A stretch of DNA of 64,000 bases. It comes from Pedobacter sp. SYSU D00535. Its GTDB lineage: Bacteria; Bacteroidota; Bacteroidia; Sphingobacteriales; Sphingobacteriaceae. The stretch is from the NCBI RefSeq assembly GCF_017355855.1, contig NZ_JAFEWD010000002.1, forward strand, positions 682,001 through 746,000. The letters run 5' to 3'. Made by a program: the position numbers and the translations under genes. Below the pieces are notes generated by a model, which worked only from the letters and a program-made list of their open reading frames with translations, was not told where the DNA came from and did not search any database. Positions 44,352 through 53,616 of this stretch are shown here, piece after piece; the stretch's first letter is position 1, and every line of letters begins with the position of its first letter.

Positions 44352-45418
44352 TTGTTAAAATTCTTGGAAGCTCTGCTGATTTCAGCGGTGTAAAATACAA
44401 CACCCGAAAGATTGAAAGAGACAAAGGTGAGCTGATTAAAGCAGTAAATTTTGGTCCATTAGAGGGAATGGCTAACCTGCGTCCACAAGACTACATTAAC
44501 TATTTCCGTTCCATTGCTTCTCTTAATACACGGGTCAGGTCTCCCCAGTTTCACGCCGTTATATCCTGTAAAGGCAGGACGAACTCAAGGGAAGAACTTG
44601 CCGAAATTGCAGATAAATGGCTAAAGGGAATGGGCTATGGAGAGAACCCTTATATGCTTATTTTTCATAAAGACACCGCCAATAATCATATTCATATGGT
44701 TTCAACCCGTGTTGGTCTCGATGGAAAGAAAGTCTCAGACTCGCATGAAAGACTGAAAGCCTATAGAGTGCTCGGTGAAATCAATGGTACCGATCTGAAA
44801 ACGAAAGTGGAAAAAGATATAGCAGAGTCGCTTAGTTATCACTTTTCTACGCTTGCCCAGTGGAAGCTGATTTTGGAAGGCAAAGGGTATTCAATACAGG
44901 CGGAAAAAGATCATTTCAAGGTTTTCAGGTCAGCAGGAGAAGAGGGTCAGGTAAAGCTTTCTCAGGTGAATCAGCGGATTGCAGAACGAGAAAAGGATAC
45001 GGGAAGAATAATGCAAATCCGGGCACTTATTCATAAGTATCAGGATCGTTTTGATAATCCAAACGCGTTAGCGGAATTTATATCTACCCGATTTTTTCTC
45101 GAAACGATTTTTCATGGCACTCCAGCTTATGGATATACCATCATTGATCATAAGGGGAAACAGGTATTCAAAGGAAGCGAGATTGTGTCTCTTGCTGAAT
45201 TTACTGATTCTCCCTCTGCAGCAAAAAATGTCTCAAACCCGGAACAATTACCAACTGATACCTGGCCAATTGAGGCAGAATCCCCTCTGCTTGAAAATAG
45301 GAATGGAGAGATTACCAGAATCCCATTGTACTCTGGATTAAATATCTCGATCGACCAGGACGATGAAGCTTTGAATGCAAAAAGAAGAAGGGGCAAGCTA
45401 GGAAGGAATAGACTTTAG
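44348..45418 (+). CDS. Relaxase/mobilization nuclease (HUH type)
   Basis: A 356-residue relaxase. The metal-binding 3H motif is visible as H107 in MLIFHKDT and H114/H116 in NNHIHMV. A tyrosine in GVKYNTRK (Y17) is the likely nicking residue. N-terminal length and order match the MobB-like relaxases of Bacteroidota conjugative elements. It nicks oriT and stays covalently attached to the transferred strand. It overlaps MobC by ATGA, so the two are coupled. Confidence 0.88.
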   Translation: MIVKILGSSADFSGVKYNTRKIERDKGELIKAVNFGPLEGMANLRPQDYINYFRSIASLNTRVRSPQFHAVISCKGRTNSREELAEIADKWLKGMGYGENPYMLIFHKDTANNHIHMVSTRVGLDGKKVSDSHERLKAYRVLGEINGTDLKTKVEKDIAESLSYHFSTLAQWKLILEGKGYSIQAEKDHFKVFRSAGEEGQVKLSQVNQRIAEREKDTGRIMQIRALIHKYQDRFDNPNALAEFISTRFFLETIFHGTPAYGYTIIDHKGKQVFKGSEIVSLAEFTDSPSAAKNVSNPEQLPTDTWPIEAESPLLENRNGEITRIPLYSGLNISIDQDDEALNAKRRRGKLGRNRL

Positions 45419-45430
45419 ATAATATTTAAC

Positions 45431-46060
45431 ATGATCATTTTACTTGGAAACCAGAAGGGCGGGGCAGGTAAAAGTACGCTATGCTTGCTTTTAGCCAATT
45501 ACCTCACGCAAAGAAGGCAAAGACATGTAATTGTCGTAGATATGGATTATCAGCAATCTTTAATGTCGAAAGCGGAAAAAGCAAAGATCCTGTCCGGAGA
45601 CCCTCCTTATGAAGTACTTCCAGCTTCTTTAAGCCAGTTCGCCTCAATTAAACCGGTATTAGAAAAATCAGGTGACAGAGTTGTTTTAATTGACCTTCCC
45701 GGGCTAATTAACGATAATGGACTTATACCCGTCTTCAATTCTACCAGGCTGGTACTATCTCCATTTTCTTACGATGCCTTTTCAGTTGATTCTACTGTCC
45801 TCTTTGCTATGGTATTCAGGAAGATAAACCCGAAAGCGCAACTCCTTTTTATCCCCAACAGGATAAAGAATACAGTGAAATATGAAACCCGTACTGAAGT
45901 CGATAGAGTACTTTCCAAATTTGGACACGTTTGTCCTGGTATATCTGATAGAATAGATTTCCAACGCATCAGTACAGTAAATACTCCGGAGATTCTTTAT
46001 CCTGTCGTTAACCCCATCCTTGACTTGATCTACGAATCTTATATCCTCAAATATGAATGA
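45431..46060 (+). CDS. traA: TraA-like ParA-family ATPase
   Basis: A 209-residue P-loop ATPase with a deviant Walker A GNQKGGAGKST (6-16, K14, with the ParA-type K9), Walker B-like VVLIDLPG and a DMDYQQS loop. ParA-like TraA proteins head the tra operon in CTnDOT-type elements and may position the transfer machinery or the element DNA. It overlaps the next gene by 8 nt. Confidence 0.85.
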   Translation: MIILLGNQKGGAGKSTLCLLLANYLTQRRQRHVIVVDMDYQQSLMSKAEKAKILSGDPPYEVLPASLSQFASIKPVLEKSGDRVVLIDLPGLINDNGLIPVFNSTRLVLSPFSYDAFSVDSTVLFAMVFRKINPKAQLLFIPNRIKNTVKYETRTEVDRVLSKFGHVCPGISDRIDFQRISTVNTPEILYPVVNPILDLIYESYILKYE

Positions 46061-46367
46061 AATAAAAAGCCTTGCAGACGAGCTACGGGAGAGTATGCGC
46101 GGAAACGGGAAGGGCAAAAAAAAGACGACCGCCGGGCTCAACCCCGATCTGGAAAGGCTGCTCGGTCAAATCCAGGAACATCCATTAGAGGGGAATGAGA
46201 AGGTGCTGGTACGGCTGAATGACAAAAGCCTCTTCATGATGCGGCAGTTGAAAACCTTGCGAGGAATCGATTTGAACCGTTTCATCTCGTTTTGCCTTGA
46301 CCGCTACTTCAGCGACAATCCCGAATTAGGCACATACATCAAAGAATCTTTAAATAAAAAACTATGA
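46053..46367 (+). CDS. TraB/DUF3408-like small protein
   Basis: A 104-residue basic protein with an N-terminal disordered lysine-rich stretch and a C-terminal ribbon-helix-helix-like region (KVLVRLNDKSLFMMRQLKT... FISFCLDRYF). It fits the DUF3408-type TraB/TraC proteins that follow TraA in Bacteroidota conjugative elements. It is embedded by overlaps with both neighbours, so it is certainly in the operon. Confidence 0.65.
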   Translation: MNEIKSLADELRESMRGNGKGKKKTTAGLNPDLERLLGQIQEHPLEGNEKVLVRLNDKSLFMMRQLKTLRGIDLNRFISFCLDRYFSDNPELGTYIKESLNKKL

Positions 46368-46690
46368 ACTGGAACGAATTTTTAATTGGTGTTACCGGCA
46401 CTTATCTCCTGTATTATTCCGCCAACTTTGGATGGGATATCATCCGACAGCAACGACCGGGAAGGGGGGATCTTGACGAGGATTTGCTTTTTATTGCAGA
46501 CACGTCCGAACCTATATTAGTTGAACTAAGCCCCCCGGTTCCGAACAGTCCTGACCTTTCACTTGATATCACCGATACAGAAGTCCTGCCAAATTTGGAA
46601 GTGCAATCACCTGCAGGAGTTGACCTGCAAGAACTTTACTCACTATTACATGCAGGAATGATCGAGGAAACGCGATCAATTCCTTACTAG
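46364..46690 (+). CDS. Small membrane-anchored conjugation-operon protein
   Basis: 108 residues with one N-terminal hydrophobic segment (FLIGVTGTYLLYYSANFGW, about 6-24) and an acidic proline-containing tail. It overlaps the preceding gene by ATGA. No domain recognised; its position corresponds to TraD in related elements. It is probably an inner-membrane component or assembly factor. Confidence 0.6.
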   Translation: MNWNEFLIGVTGTYLLYYSANFGWDIIRQQRPGRGDLDEDLLFIADTSEPILVELSPPVPNSPDLSLDITDTEVLPNLEVQSPAGVDLQELYSLLHAGMIEETRSIPY

Positions 46691-46728
46691 TCAATAATCA
46701 ACCCTTCATTTACCAAACACTTTTTATT

Positions 46729-47037
46729 ATGAAAAACTGCTTCTCAAAACGGGCGCTTTTGCCTGTACTGGCTATTTTATTATCTGCCAACACCTTTGCA
46801 CAGGGAGGAAGTACCGGCATTAATGCTGCTTCTTCTGAACTGTCATCCTACGTTGATCCTCTCTCTGATCTGATATTAATCATAGGTGGAGTTGTGGGTC
46901 TTGTGGGTGGTGTAATCGTCTTTGTTAAATGGAACTCCGGTGATCAGAACATTAACAAGGAGATCATGTCATGGGGTGGAAGCTGCCTGTTTCTGGCACT
47001 GGTCTCCCAAATCATTAAAGCATTTTTTGGAGTATGA
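46729..47037 (+). CDS. traE: TraE (DUF4134), VirB2-like pilin candidate
   Basis: 102 residues: signal peptide to TFAQ (about 24), then two hydrophobic segments (LILIIGGVVGLVGGVIVFVKW and SCLFLALVSQIIKAFFGV) separated by a GDQNINKEIMSW loop. This is the DUF4134 layout of TraE, the presumed VirB2-like subunit of the Bacteroidota conjugation apparatus. Confidence 0.88.
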   Translation: MKNCFSKRALLPVLAILLSANTFAQGGSTGINAASSELSSYVDPLSDLILIIGGVVGLVGGVIVFVKWNSGDQNINKEIMSWGGSCLFLALVSQIIKAFFGV

Positions 47038-47327
47038 TCCATCACTATCCTTTATATAAGGGGCTTAGTCAGCCCCTTGTATATCGGGGATTAAAAGGAA
47101 AGTTCATTTATTGGGCTATAGCTTCTCTTGCTATAGCCCTTGTTTTTGGGTGTCTGGTTGCTTCAATGGTAAATGTATATCTGGGCTGCTTTCTAATCCT
47201 CACATTATTTGCTCTCGGGCTTACCTTAACATTCCTTCAACAGAAAAGAGGTCTTCATCCTAAAAACAAAGAATATGGAGTATACGTACGGGAAGTCCGT
47301 TTAAAAATTACTTATCACTATGAATAA
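47034..47327 (+). CDS. traF: TraF (DUF4133), VirB3-like
   Basis: 97 residues opening YPLYKGLSQPLVYRGLKGKFIYW with two adjacent membrane helices, diagnostic of DUF4133/TraF. VirB3-like inner-membrane partner of the TraG ATPase. It overlaps TraE by ATGA and TraG by 8 nt. Confidence 0.88.
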   Translation: MIHHYPLYKGLSQPLVYRGLKGKFIYWAIASLAIALVFGCLVASMVNVYLGCFLILTLFALGLTLTFLQQKRGLHPKNKEYGVYVREVRLKITYHYE

Positions 47328-49764
47328 AGTATTTAAACTGCCTTATGTTGGCATTGATGACTACCAGGATTGGAATATACTTTATACCGAAAGAGGCGAT
47401 TTCTCTCTACTGCTTAAAATAGAGAATCCAGTCCTCTGTCTCTCTGCAGATGCACAGGCTTATCAGGCATTTCATCAAGTGTTGATGGGGGTGATAAAAA
47501 TTTTGGGGGAAGGTTATATCCTCCAGAAGCAGGATCTTTTTATCCGGCGTGAATTTCAATCAAAGGTACACAAAGACTATTTGCAGCAGCATTATAGCCA
47601 GCATTTTCAGGGACGAAAATATTTCGATCTCCATACTTACCTCATCATTACCCGTGCCGTTAAAAGAAACGCTTTCTATACCTGGAATCAGGAGGTTCTG
47701 GATACTACGGTCAGGATTGGAGAAAAAGCCTTTGATATGTTGCACCGTTCTGGCTGGAAGCCTAGGCGAATGGATAAAAAGGAAATTGATGATTACCTCC
47801 GAGGAATTGTCGCGATGGATCCTTCAGCAGATGTTCCTGGTTTTGATAATATTCGGGCGAGTTCTAACGGGTTGAAGTCCTCAAATAGGGAGTTGCAAAC
47901 AATCGTACTTGCTGATAGTGAAACCCTTGATCTGCCAATTCAGGTTTCTCCTTTTTCTTTCAAGAAGAACAATAAAGCATTAGTAGATTTTCCTGCTGAT
48001 AATTTTTCTTTTCTGTCGGAGGTTCCCTCGGCAGCCTGGATTTTATATAATCAAGTACTGGAGCTTCCACAGCAGCAGAGTTTACTTCGCAAACTGGAAC
48101 TTAAAAAGAAACGGCATTCCAGTGTTCCAGATCCTGCTAATAAGCTCTGCGTAGAGGATATTTCCAGGCTAATGGATGAAGTAGCTCGGGAGAATCGTTT
48201 GTTGGTGAACGCTCATTTTTCGATCCTGGTTTGCGCAACTTCCGAAGACATTGCTAAAGCAGCGAATTTTATCGGTTCCGAGTTGTTTAATGCTGGTATA
48301 ATCTCTTCTTCAGGAGCATACAATCAACTCGAACTTTTTCGTGCTTCGCTGCCAGGGAACGCAGCTGCATTGAAGTCTTATGATTCCTTTCTTACTACTG
48401 CTGAAGCGGCTGCCTGTCTGTTCTATAAGGAGGCCCTGATGAAAGATGAACATTCAGATTTTCTTCTTCACTTTACAGACCGTCAAGGTATCCCTATTGG
48501 TATCGATCCTGCCGATTTACCCATGCAACAGAACCGTATCAATAACCGGAATAAGTTTGTATTAGGCCCCTCTGGTTCTGGAAAGAGCTTCTTTATGAAT
48601 GCAATGGTAGAGCAATACAGTAGCTATAATATGGATGTAGTGATTGTAGACACAGGCGATTCATATTCGGGCTTGAATGCTTATTTCAATGGGAAATATA
48701 TTACCTGGAAAGAAGACAAACCTATCACGATGAATCCCTTTCTGATCGATCGGGGTGAGTATAATATTGAAAAGAAAGACTTTCTATGTACGCTCATCGG
48801 CTTGCTTTGGAAAGGAGCAGAAGGAGTATTAACCACTGTAGAAAGAGATGTAATTGCTTCAGTGGTCAGCGGTTACTATGCTTCCTGGTTTCTTGGTGGC
48901 GGCAGTATTCCGGAATTAGGTTTTAATAGCTTCTACGACTATTGCCTTAAGCGAATACCAGTTATTAAAAAGGAAGAGCGGATCCCTTTCGACCTTGATG
49001 AATTTAGATATGTTCTAAAAAAGTTTTACAAGGACGGCGAATTTGGGCAGATCCTGAATGAAGCAGCCGACAGCTCCCTGTTTTCTGCGCCCTTTATAGT
49101 TTTTGAAATTGACGCGATCAAAGAGAACCGTGTTCTTTTTCCTATTGTAACCCTGATTATTATGGATGTTTTCATTCAGAAAATGCGACATCGCAGGGAA
49201 AGGCGCAAGGTCTTGATCTGTGAGGAAGCCTGGAAGGCAATTGCCAGCCCACTTATGTCAACCTACCTGCTTTACTTATACAAGACCGTTCGCAAGTTTT
49301 GGGGAGAGGCGATAGTTGTAACACAAGAACTCGGTGATATTCTCGGTAATCCTGTCGTCAAGGAAAGTATTCTAGCGAACTCTGATACCGTTTGTCTGCT
49401 GGATCAATCAAAATTTCGGGATAACTATGATGAAATAGCACGCCTTCTGGCCATTAGCGAAACAGAGAAGAAGAAGATCTTCACAATTAACCAGCTTGAT
49501 AATAGGGAAGGACGGTCGAGGTTTAAAGAGGTCTACATCCGGCGAGGAAGCTCTGGTGAGGTTTACGGTGTTGAGGTTAGCCTGCATCAGTACCTGGTCT
49601 ATACAACAGAAAAGCCCGAGAAAACAGCAGTGGAGCATTACGTAAATCGCTTTAGGGATTACCGCAAAGGTCTGGATGCTTTTGTAAGCGATCTTACTCA
49701 ATCTGGTTTAAGTCTCTCCGCTTTCGTTAAACAATTGCTTCAAGATAAACAGAATAACTACTAA
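47320..49764 (+). CDS. traG: TraG, VirB4-like conjugation ATPase
   Basis: An 814-residue VirB4-family ATPase. The N-terminal TraG domain opens LPYVGIDDYQDWNILYTERGDFSLLLKI. Walker A is GPSGSGKSF (K422), followed by VDTGDSYSGL, Walker B-like KVLICEEAWKAIA and VVTQELGDIL. It energises assembly of the mating apparatus at the inner membrane. The length is normal and there is no frameshift. Confidence 0.95.
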   Translation: MNKVFKLPYVGIDDYQDWNILYTERGDFSLLLKIENPVLCLSADAQAYQAFHQVLMGVIKILGEGYILQKQDLFIRREFQSKVHKDYLQQHYSQHFQGRKYFDLHTYLIITRAVKRNAFYTWNQEVLDTTVRIGEKAFDMLHRSGWKPRRMDKKEIDDYLRGIVAMDPSADVPGFDNIRASSNGLKSSNRELQTIVLADSETLDLPIQVSPFSFKKNNKALVDFPADNFSFLSEVPSAAWILYNQVLELPQQQSLLRKLELKKKRHSSVPDPANKLCVEDISRLMDEVARENRLLVNAHFSILVCATSEDIAKAANFIGSELFNAGIISSSGAYNQLELFRASLPGNAAALKSYDSFLTTAEAAACLFYKEALMKDEHSDFLLHFTDRQGIPIGIDPADLPMQQNRINNRNKFVLGPSGSGKSFFMNAMVEQYSSYNMDVVIVDTGDSYSGLNAYFNGKYITWKEDKPITMNPFLIDRGEYNIEKKDFLCTLIGLLWKGAEGVLTTVERDVIASVVSGYYASWFLGGGSIPELGFNSFYDYCLKRIPVIKKEERIPFDLDEFRYVLKKFYKDGEFGQILNEAADSSLFSAPFIVFEIDAIKENRVLFPIVTLIIMDVFIQKMRHRRERRKVLICEEAWKAIASPLMSTYLLYLYKTVRKFWGEAIVVTQELGDILGNPVVKESILANSDTVCLLDQSKFRDNYDEIARLLAISETEKKKIFTINQLDNREGRSRFKEVYIRRGSSGEVYGVEVSLHQYLVYTTEKPEKTAVEHYVNRFRDYRKGLDAFVSDLTQSGLSLSAFVKQLLQDKQNNY

Positions 49765-49772
49765 ATCTACCT

Positions 49773-50435
49773 ATGCTTAAACATCTATTAGTTTTCCTCG
49801 GGTTACTGCTATCAATCCGGGGAAGTACACAGATCTATGTAGATCCTGCAGTCGCAGGAGCAACGGCCGCTCACTCAGCTATTATAAATAGCCAGCTGGA
49901 GAAGACCAACGAACGCCTTACTCTTATCCAAAAGGCTCAGTTGGCGGTCACAGGGCAGCTTGTAATCGTTAATGAACTTCAATCCAATATTTATAAAGGC
50001 TTGTCTGAAGTGGCAGCAGTTATGCGAAATCTTCTCGCGGTAAAAGATATTGCCGAGGCTAGTGCAGATATTATCAGCAATGCTGAAAAGGCACTTGCTC
50101 TTGGTCGGGAAGATCCTCTTTTACTACTGTTCGCGGAGGAAGGGGCACGGGAATTTAAACGCAGGGGAACAGCTCTGGCGGCGGAAGTGGGATCTTTCGC
50201 CCTAACAGGTGGAAAAAACAATTTGATGGACTCCGGCGAACGCTCTCGTGTGCTTAACAAAATATCCAGAGAGCTAATGATATTAAGGGGCGTAGCTTAT
50301 GGGATGCAAAGAACCATGTACTGGGCAAAACGCAGGGGGATTTGGAATTCTATCAATCCCTATGCTCGTTACATTAATATGGATAAGAATCTCGCTGATA
50401 ATATTTTAAGGAACTCTAAATTATTGAAAAGATGA
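49773..50435 (+). CDS. Periplasmic helical conjugation protein, copy A (VirB5-like position)
   Basis: 220 residues with a signal peptide (about 1-20) and otherwise helical, coiled-coil-prone sequence. It shares with the protein at 51079 a C-terminal pattern of LLLFAEE, a GSF segment, MYWAK and NPYxxxIN, so the two are paralogs. It occupies the slot of TraH/TraI in CTnDOT-like operons. A VirB5-like adhesin or channel role is inferred from position only. Confidence 0.7.
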   Translation: MLKHLLVFLGLLLSIRGSTQIYVDPAVAGATAAHSAIINSQLEKTNERLTLIQKAQLAVTGQLVIVNELQSNIYKGLSEVAAVMRNLLAVKDIAEASADIISNAEKALALGREDPLLLLFAEEGAREFKRRGTALAAEVGSFALTGGKNNLMDSGERSRVLNKISRELMILRGVAYGMQRTMYWAKRRGIWNSINPYARYINMDKNLADNILRNSKLLKR

Positions 50436-51064
50436 AGTACTTCATTATTCCCGTACTTGTTTTAATAACCATGAGCAAGGCAAATGCTCAACTGAATGTT
50501 CAATTACTGCATCAGTTGGTTGCCGAAAACAAGTCAGAGTTCAGTAGGCAGCAGACTGCCAGAAACAGACAGGGGCTCGTTTCAGCACAGGAGGAAGTTA
50601 ACCGCTCAAAAATGGAGAAGCTCAAGGGTAAATACCGGGAGATTAAGGAACGCTTTCATATCGCCACACTACTTGTTTCTACTGCTGGAATTGCCCCGGA
50701 TGCCTGGCCTGTTGTACAGGATATTTATAATTCTCAGGACGCTATCCTGCAGAAGGCAAGAGACAATCCTGTCTTGTTGCCGCTGGCTCTTGTTGTAGAA
50801 GAAGAGATGCTCGGAGAGGCTATGTTGCTGTTGAATTTCCTGTATGGACTGTGTCTGACAGTCGGAGACCTTAACCAGATGAGACCCTCTGACCGGAATA
50901 TTCTTTTTAATCACGCCCTTTCCAGGTTGAAGAGAATTGCAGCAGACAGCAAGGGACTAGAAATGGCCTTATCCAAACAAGGTTTCCGGCGAAGTTCCAG
51001 TCTTCCTGATTTGATCACTCAGGATCGGCGTCTTGCAGGAGATATTGTCGAAAGGATAAAGTAA
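50432..51064 (+). CDS. Periplasmic helical conjugation protein
   Basis: 210 residues with a signal peptide (to SKANAQ, about 20) and long amphipathic helices. It overlaps the preceding gene by ATGA. It has a similar length and helical plan to its two neighbours (a DNPVLLPLALVVEEE stretch parallels their NPxLLLFAEE), suggesting distant common ancestry. Function unknown. Confidence 0.65.
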   Translation: MKYFIIPVLVLITMSKANAQLNVQLLHQLVAENKSEFSRQQTARNRQGLVSAQEEVNRSKMEKLKGKYREIKERFHIATLLVSTAGIAPDAWPVVQDIYNSQDAILQKARDNPVLLPLALVVEEEMLGEAMLLLNFLYGLCLTVGDLNQMRPSDRNILFNHALSRLKRIAADSKGLEMALSKQGFRRSSSLPDLITQDRRLAGDIVERIK

Positions 51065-51078
51065 TTAAGGGATAGACT

Positions 51079-51741
51079 ATGAAGAAAAGACTCATTCTGT
51101 TTTTAACCCTGCTTATTCCGGAATTGCTGTGGGCCCAAGCAACCGTATATGATGCGGAACATTTCAAACGAGTAATACTCAATAGTTCCTTCCGTGAACT
51201 GGCAGAGGTCAAACATCAATCATCGCTCAAAAAGGTTCAGGAGGATATAAGTGATATCCAGCTCAATCTCAATGCAGTCATTTTGGTGCAAAACCTTATA
51301 CATAAGTCGCTGACTCAAGTTGATGCAGCTTTGAAGAGCGGAATGTCAGTTATCCAGATAGGAGAGGTCACTTCGGAAATAATCACTGAAAGCAGAGAAG
51401 TATTGGAACTTGCCCAAGGAAATCCGACCCTGCTGCTTTTTGCTGAAGAAAGCGCTCGCTACCTGAAGGATCGCGGGCTAAAACTCGCAACTGAAACCGG
51501 GAGCTTTATTCTAAAGGAAGGCAGTGATGTATATATGGATTTTGAAAAACGTGACGCACTCCTAAGGAAAGTCATCCTCGAACTAAAGGTGATTCGTTCA
51601 CTACTTTATAGCATTTCAAGAAGTATGTACTGGGCCAAAGTTAACGGGGTGTTCCGGAGTCTCAATCCCTACCGAAATTTTATCAATCGAGATAAAGTAT
51701 TAATTAAACAGATCATTATAAAAACAAGACTACTAAAATGA
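51079..51741 (+). CDS. Periplasmic helical conjugation protein, copy B
   Basis: 220 residues, the same length as copy A at 49773, with a signal peptide to LLWAQ. It carries the shared LLLFAEE, ETGSFIL, SRSMYWAK and LNPYRNFIN blocks near the same positions. Duplication followed by divergence with an intervening gene is the simplest reading. Possibly the two form a heteromeric periplasmic component. Confidence 0.7.
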   Translation: MKKRLILFLTLLIPELLWAQATVYDAEHFKRVILNSSFRELAEVKHQSSLKKVQEDISDIQLNLNAVILVQNLIHKSLTQVDAALKSGMSVIQIGEVTSEIITESREVLELAQGNPTLLLFAEESARYLKDRGLKLATETGSFILKEGSDVYMDFEKRDALLRKVILELKVIRSLLYSISRSMYWAKVNGVFRSLNPYRNFINRDKVLIKQIIIKTRLLK

Positions 51742-52514
51742 AAAGAAGAAAAACATGGCTGACGTTATGCAGCTTTCTTTTACTTAGCATAGCCACTTTT
51801 AGCCAAACTCCTATTCGGGATATTCATATTACCCACCAGCAGGAGCGCATGGTATATTACCAGTGGGACCGCTCAAAATTTAGTCCTAAAAAGGGTTTTC
51901 TAGGACTAAATCCGAATTACTGGCTGACCTGGGGACTGCATCCAGATTATCCTAAATCAGACAAACGGCCTTTAGGTCCTTCGGGTCCTCAAACGCTTCG
52001 CCTTGGTTTGGTACTGGCTCTAGAAAACTCGTCGAACAAGTATCTTACCGAGTCAGATACCCTGGCTAATGTCGCTGTTTCCGAAGCGCTTAATTATTCA
52101 CCTTTTGCTGCCGCGGCAGATCCTCTTTGGTTACTGTATTACCAGAAAGAATTCAGGGTGCTTGAGGAAAAGGCAGATCCATTACAGGGGTTAGCTGAAA
52201 AGGAGAAGACATACCTGATCAGCTCTGGCTTACTTAAATGGTACATGGATGAACGAGAAGCTATCAGGGAACGGCTAAAGATCGCAAGAAATACAATCCT
52301 GGATAGAGGCTCCAGAACACTAGCCTGTCAGAGAATTCTTATGGATATGGAGGTACTTGAAGCAACATGGAGCTCTAAACGACAGCGGGTAACTTATTAC
52401 TTAAGGCTGAAAGAGAAACGTGACACCTTAAGAAAAAAGGCAATTCCAGTTAGGAAGGAAGGACGTTCTGATAAAGATATTGCCGAGTCCATTTTACTAA
52501 ACTCTAAACTATAG
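51738..52514 (+). CDS. Exported conjugation-operon protein
   Basis: 258 residues with a signal peptide (about 1-22, ending TFSQ), an aromatic middle (GLNPNYWLTWGLHPDYP) and a basic C-terminal helix. It overlaps copy B by ATGA and is 2 nt from TraJ, so it is an operon member. No family recognised. Probably periplasmic. Confidence 0.65.
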   Translation: MKRRKTWLTLCSFLLLSIATFSQTPIRDIHITHQQERMVYYQWDRSKFSPKKGFLGLNPNYWLTWGLHPDYPKSDKRPLGPSGPQTLRLGLVLALENSSNKYLTESDTLANVAVSEALNYSPFAAAADPLWLLYYQKEFRVLEEKADPLQGLAEKEKTYLISSGLLKWYMDEREAIRERLKIARNTILDRGSRTLACQRILMDMEVLEATWSSKRQRVTYYLRLKEKRDTLRKKAIPVRKEGRSDKDIAESILLNSKL

Positions 52515-52516
52515 CG

Positions 52517-53608
52517 ATGGGAAATCTATTAGCCGTATCAACAGTGCCGGATTCTTTCAAAGACACTTATCATTTCTTACAAGGAAGTGGTGTTTATGAG
52601 GATGGTATGATGCATTTCCTACATCTGTTGCGTGAAACGGTGTGGACTCACTTCGATACATTTATTGCAGATGCGCAAGCCCTTTCCTGTATTTTCATGC
52701 TCCTTTTCTTTGGAATGAAAAGCTGGGAAATGATTGCCGGCGACAGCAAACTCGAAGTGATGCCACTCTTGCGCCCCTTTGCGCTTTCAATGGTGATCCT
52801 CTGGTGGGGAAATTTTATAAAACTTGCTGCTTTTCCAACCGACCTGATCGCTACTAAAACCGAAGAGCTTTTTGAGGGAGGACAGCTTGAAGTGGACAAC
52901 CTTCGCCTGGAGCGAGCGCAATTGGTTGCTGAACTGGGCAATCAGCTTATGAAGGTTCAGGCTGAAACAGAGACGGCAAAAAAAGAGGCAGATACCTGGT
53001 ACGAAAACGCCTGGGAATCTGTCAAATCTTCTGTTAAGGAAGGATTCTCCGAGGTTTGGAATCCTATTGTTGAACTGCGAAACAGGATGCAGGTAAGTTT
53101 TCAGTTACTGATCACCTCACTTGTGGAAACACTTGCACTATGGTTCCTTAGAATTTGCGTTTATATCGTTTTCCTCTTCCAGGTAGTCTTTTCGACGATC
53201 TTGGTCATTCTCGGACCTTTCGCCGTAGCGATTAGCATACTCCCGGCATTCCGTGAATCCTTTAAAACATGGATTGCACGCTTTATTTCCGTCAACCTTT
53301 ACACCGGCATAGCTTATCTGGTCCTTTACGTTTCCTCGCTACTTCAGCAATTTGCTATGGAAATGGAGATATCCAGGTACAAAGAACTGCTGCAAGGTGA
53401 TGAGGCGATGGAGAAGATAGCTGTCTTTGCTACCAATGGCATGCTAAGCTTTGGGATTGTGGTCGTATCTTTTATAATCAGTGGATTATGCATGCTGACA
53501 GTTCCCAGTATCTCAACATGGGTGGTCTCTACATCTGGTGTTAGTTCAGCTGCATCAACCGTGGGAAGACGACTTTCATCCATTACAACCATTGTAAACG
53601 GTCTTTAA
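52517..53608 (+). CDS. traJ: TraJ, VirB6-like inner-membrane protein
   Basis: 363 residues with several membrane segments. The FMLLFFGMKSWEMIAGD and PLLRPFALSMVILWWGNFI regions are typical of conjugative transposon TraJ. A periplasmic or cytoplasmic helical domain (about 115-195) follows, then four more helices in the C-terminal half. It forms the polytopic core of the transfer channel. Confidence 0.88.
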   Translation: MGNLLAVSTVPDSFKDTYHFLQGSGVYEDGMMHFLHLLRETVWTHFDTFIADAQALSCIFMLLFFGMKSWEMIAGDSKLEVMPLLRPFALSMVILWWGNFIKLAAFPTDLIATKTEELFEGGQLEVDNLRLERAQLVAELGNQLMKVQAETETAKKEADTWYENAWESVKSSVKEGFSEVWNPIVELRNRMQVSFQLLITSLVETLALWFLRICVYIVFLFQVVFSTILVILGPFAVAISILPAFRESFKTWIARFISVNLYTGIAYLVLYVSSLLQQFAMEMEISRYKELLQGDEAMEKIAVFATNGMLSFGIVVVSFIISGLCMLTVPSISTWVVSTSGVSSAASTVGRRLSSITTIVNGL

Positions 53609-53616
53609 GCGAACTT

